Source: G963704535 sp963704535 (lineage in GTDB: Bacteria; Chloroflexota; Chloroflexia; Chloroflexales; Roseiflexaceae). Taken from it: a DNA stretch of 64,000 nucleotides. The translations under genes and the position numbers were made by a program. Positions within the stretch are counted from its first letter, which is position 1, and the number at the start of each line of letters is the position of its first letter. Under the pieces are notes generated by a model. It had not been told where the DNA came from, did not search any database, and worked only from the letters and a program-made list of their open reading frames with translations. The stretch lies in NCBI GenBank assembly GCA_963704535.1, contig OY969916.1, positions 2,170,001-2,234,000 of the forward strand, given 5' to 3'. This document shows, one piece after another, positions 63,866-64,000 of the stretch.

Positions 63866-64000
63866 TTCCACGAAGGACGCGAAGACACGAAGACCACGAA
63901 GATGTAGATCCTTTCTTCCCTTCGCGGTCTTCGCATCTTCATGAGCTTCGTGGTTAAAATACGGCTTCCCCAACAAGCTCTTTCTTTTCCACGAAGGGCA
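63866..64000. repeat. CACGAAG-type tandem with inverted copy
   Basis: CCACGAAGGACGCGAAGACA and CGAAGACCACGAAG units (63869-63904) are mirrored by CTTCGCGGTCTTCGCATCTT and GAGCTTCGTGG (63920-63954), and a new CCACGAAGG starts at 63989. Related to the CGAAGACCGC hairpin at 31841. The window ends in it. Confidence 0.75.

Overview
The window reads as a chromosomal segment from a high-GC member of the Chloroflexota, most likely class Chloroflexia (Roseiflexus/Chloroflexus-like). The basis is indirect: single-membrane style secreted proteins ending in a -YLPL-VR tail, an LPNTG-anchored surface protein, DUF6062 and DUF512 radical-SAM proteins, a Roco-type LRR GTPase, a carotenoid-type operon and Shine-Dalgarno sequences of the AGGAGG kind. 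No rRNA, tRNA, transposase or CRISPR array was recognised, so the placement rests on gene content and style alone.

Layout. 1-9 kb (mostly minus strand): 5'-terminal part of trehalose synthase (cut by the window edge), a small lipid-anchored or membrane-anchored DUF6174-like protein, a DUF255 thioredoxin-domain protein, a frameshifted UbiB/AarF kinase on the plus strand, and a coupled three-gene operon SRPBCC - carotenoid-type flavoprotein - membrane di-iron desaturase/ketolase. 9.3-11.8 kb: class A penicillin-binding protein. 11.8-15.7 kb: a lower-GC acquired island with structured repeats, a DUF3883 restriction-like protein, a PemK/MazF-type toxin whose antitoxin frame carries a stop codon, and a SAM methyltransferase; two 59-bp attC-like sites punctuate it. 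15.8-20.9 kb: amidohydrolase, TPR/zinc-ribbon membrane protein, chorismate synthase, Bax-inhibitor-1 family protein. 21-36 kb: frameshifted DsbA-family protein, L,D-transpeptidase, a large secreted metzincin, a secreted hydrazine-synthase-alpha-like haem protein, small stress/surface proteins, and a frameshifted phosphodiesterase-nucleotidase fusion. 37-47 kb: Roco LRR-GTPase, glycoside hydrolase, Der GTPase, GAF-GAF-HD-GYP protein, DUF512 protein, a secreted unknown. 47.8-63.9 kb: alpha/beta hydrolase with an upstream leader ORF, DUF2723 membrane protein, PLP aminotransferase, M23 peptidase, frameshifted MFS exporter, DUF6062 and winged-helix pair, Ser/Thr kinase with extracellular peptidoglycan-binding domain, serine hydrolase, PAS-STAS protein and M20 peptidase.

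Common thread in the genes: cell-envelope construction and surface display (PBP1A, L,D-transpeptidase and M23 enzymes that share a novel-looking repeat domain, kinase with peptidoglycan sensor, LPNTG protein, large exported proteins). Common thread in the spacers: almost every intergenic gap is filled with recurring elements: a ~100-bp palindromic MITE-like family (about 20 copies), short tandem repeats with units of 7 (sometimes 8) bases often folded into inverted pairs, three 21-bp minisatellites, and a mosaic of shared 'words'. Four genes each carry a single extra base that breaks the frame, and a fifth has a lone stop codon; whether this is decay or assembly error cannot be decided here.
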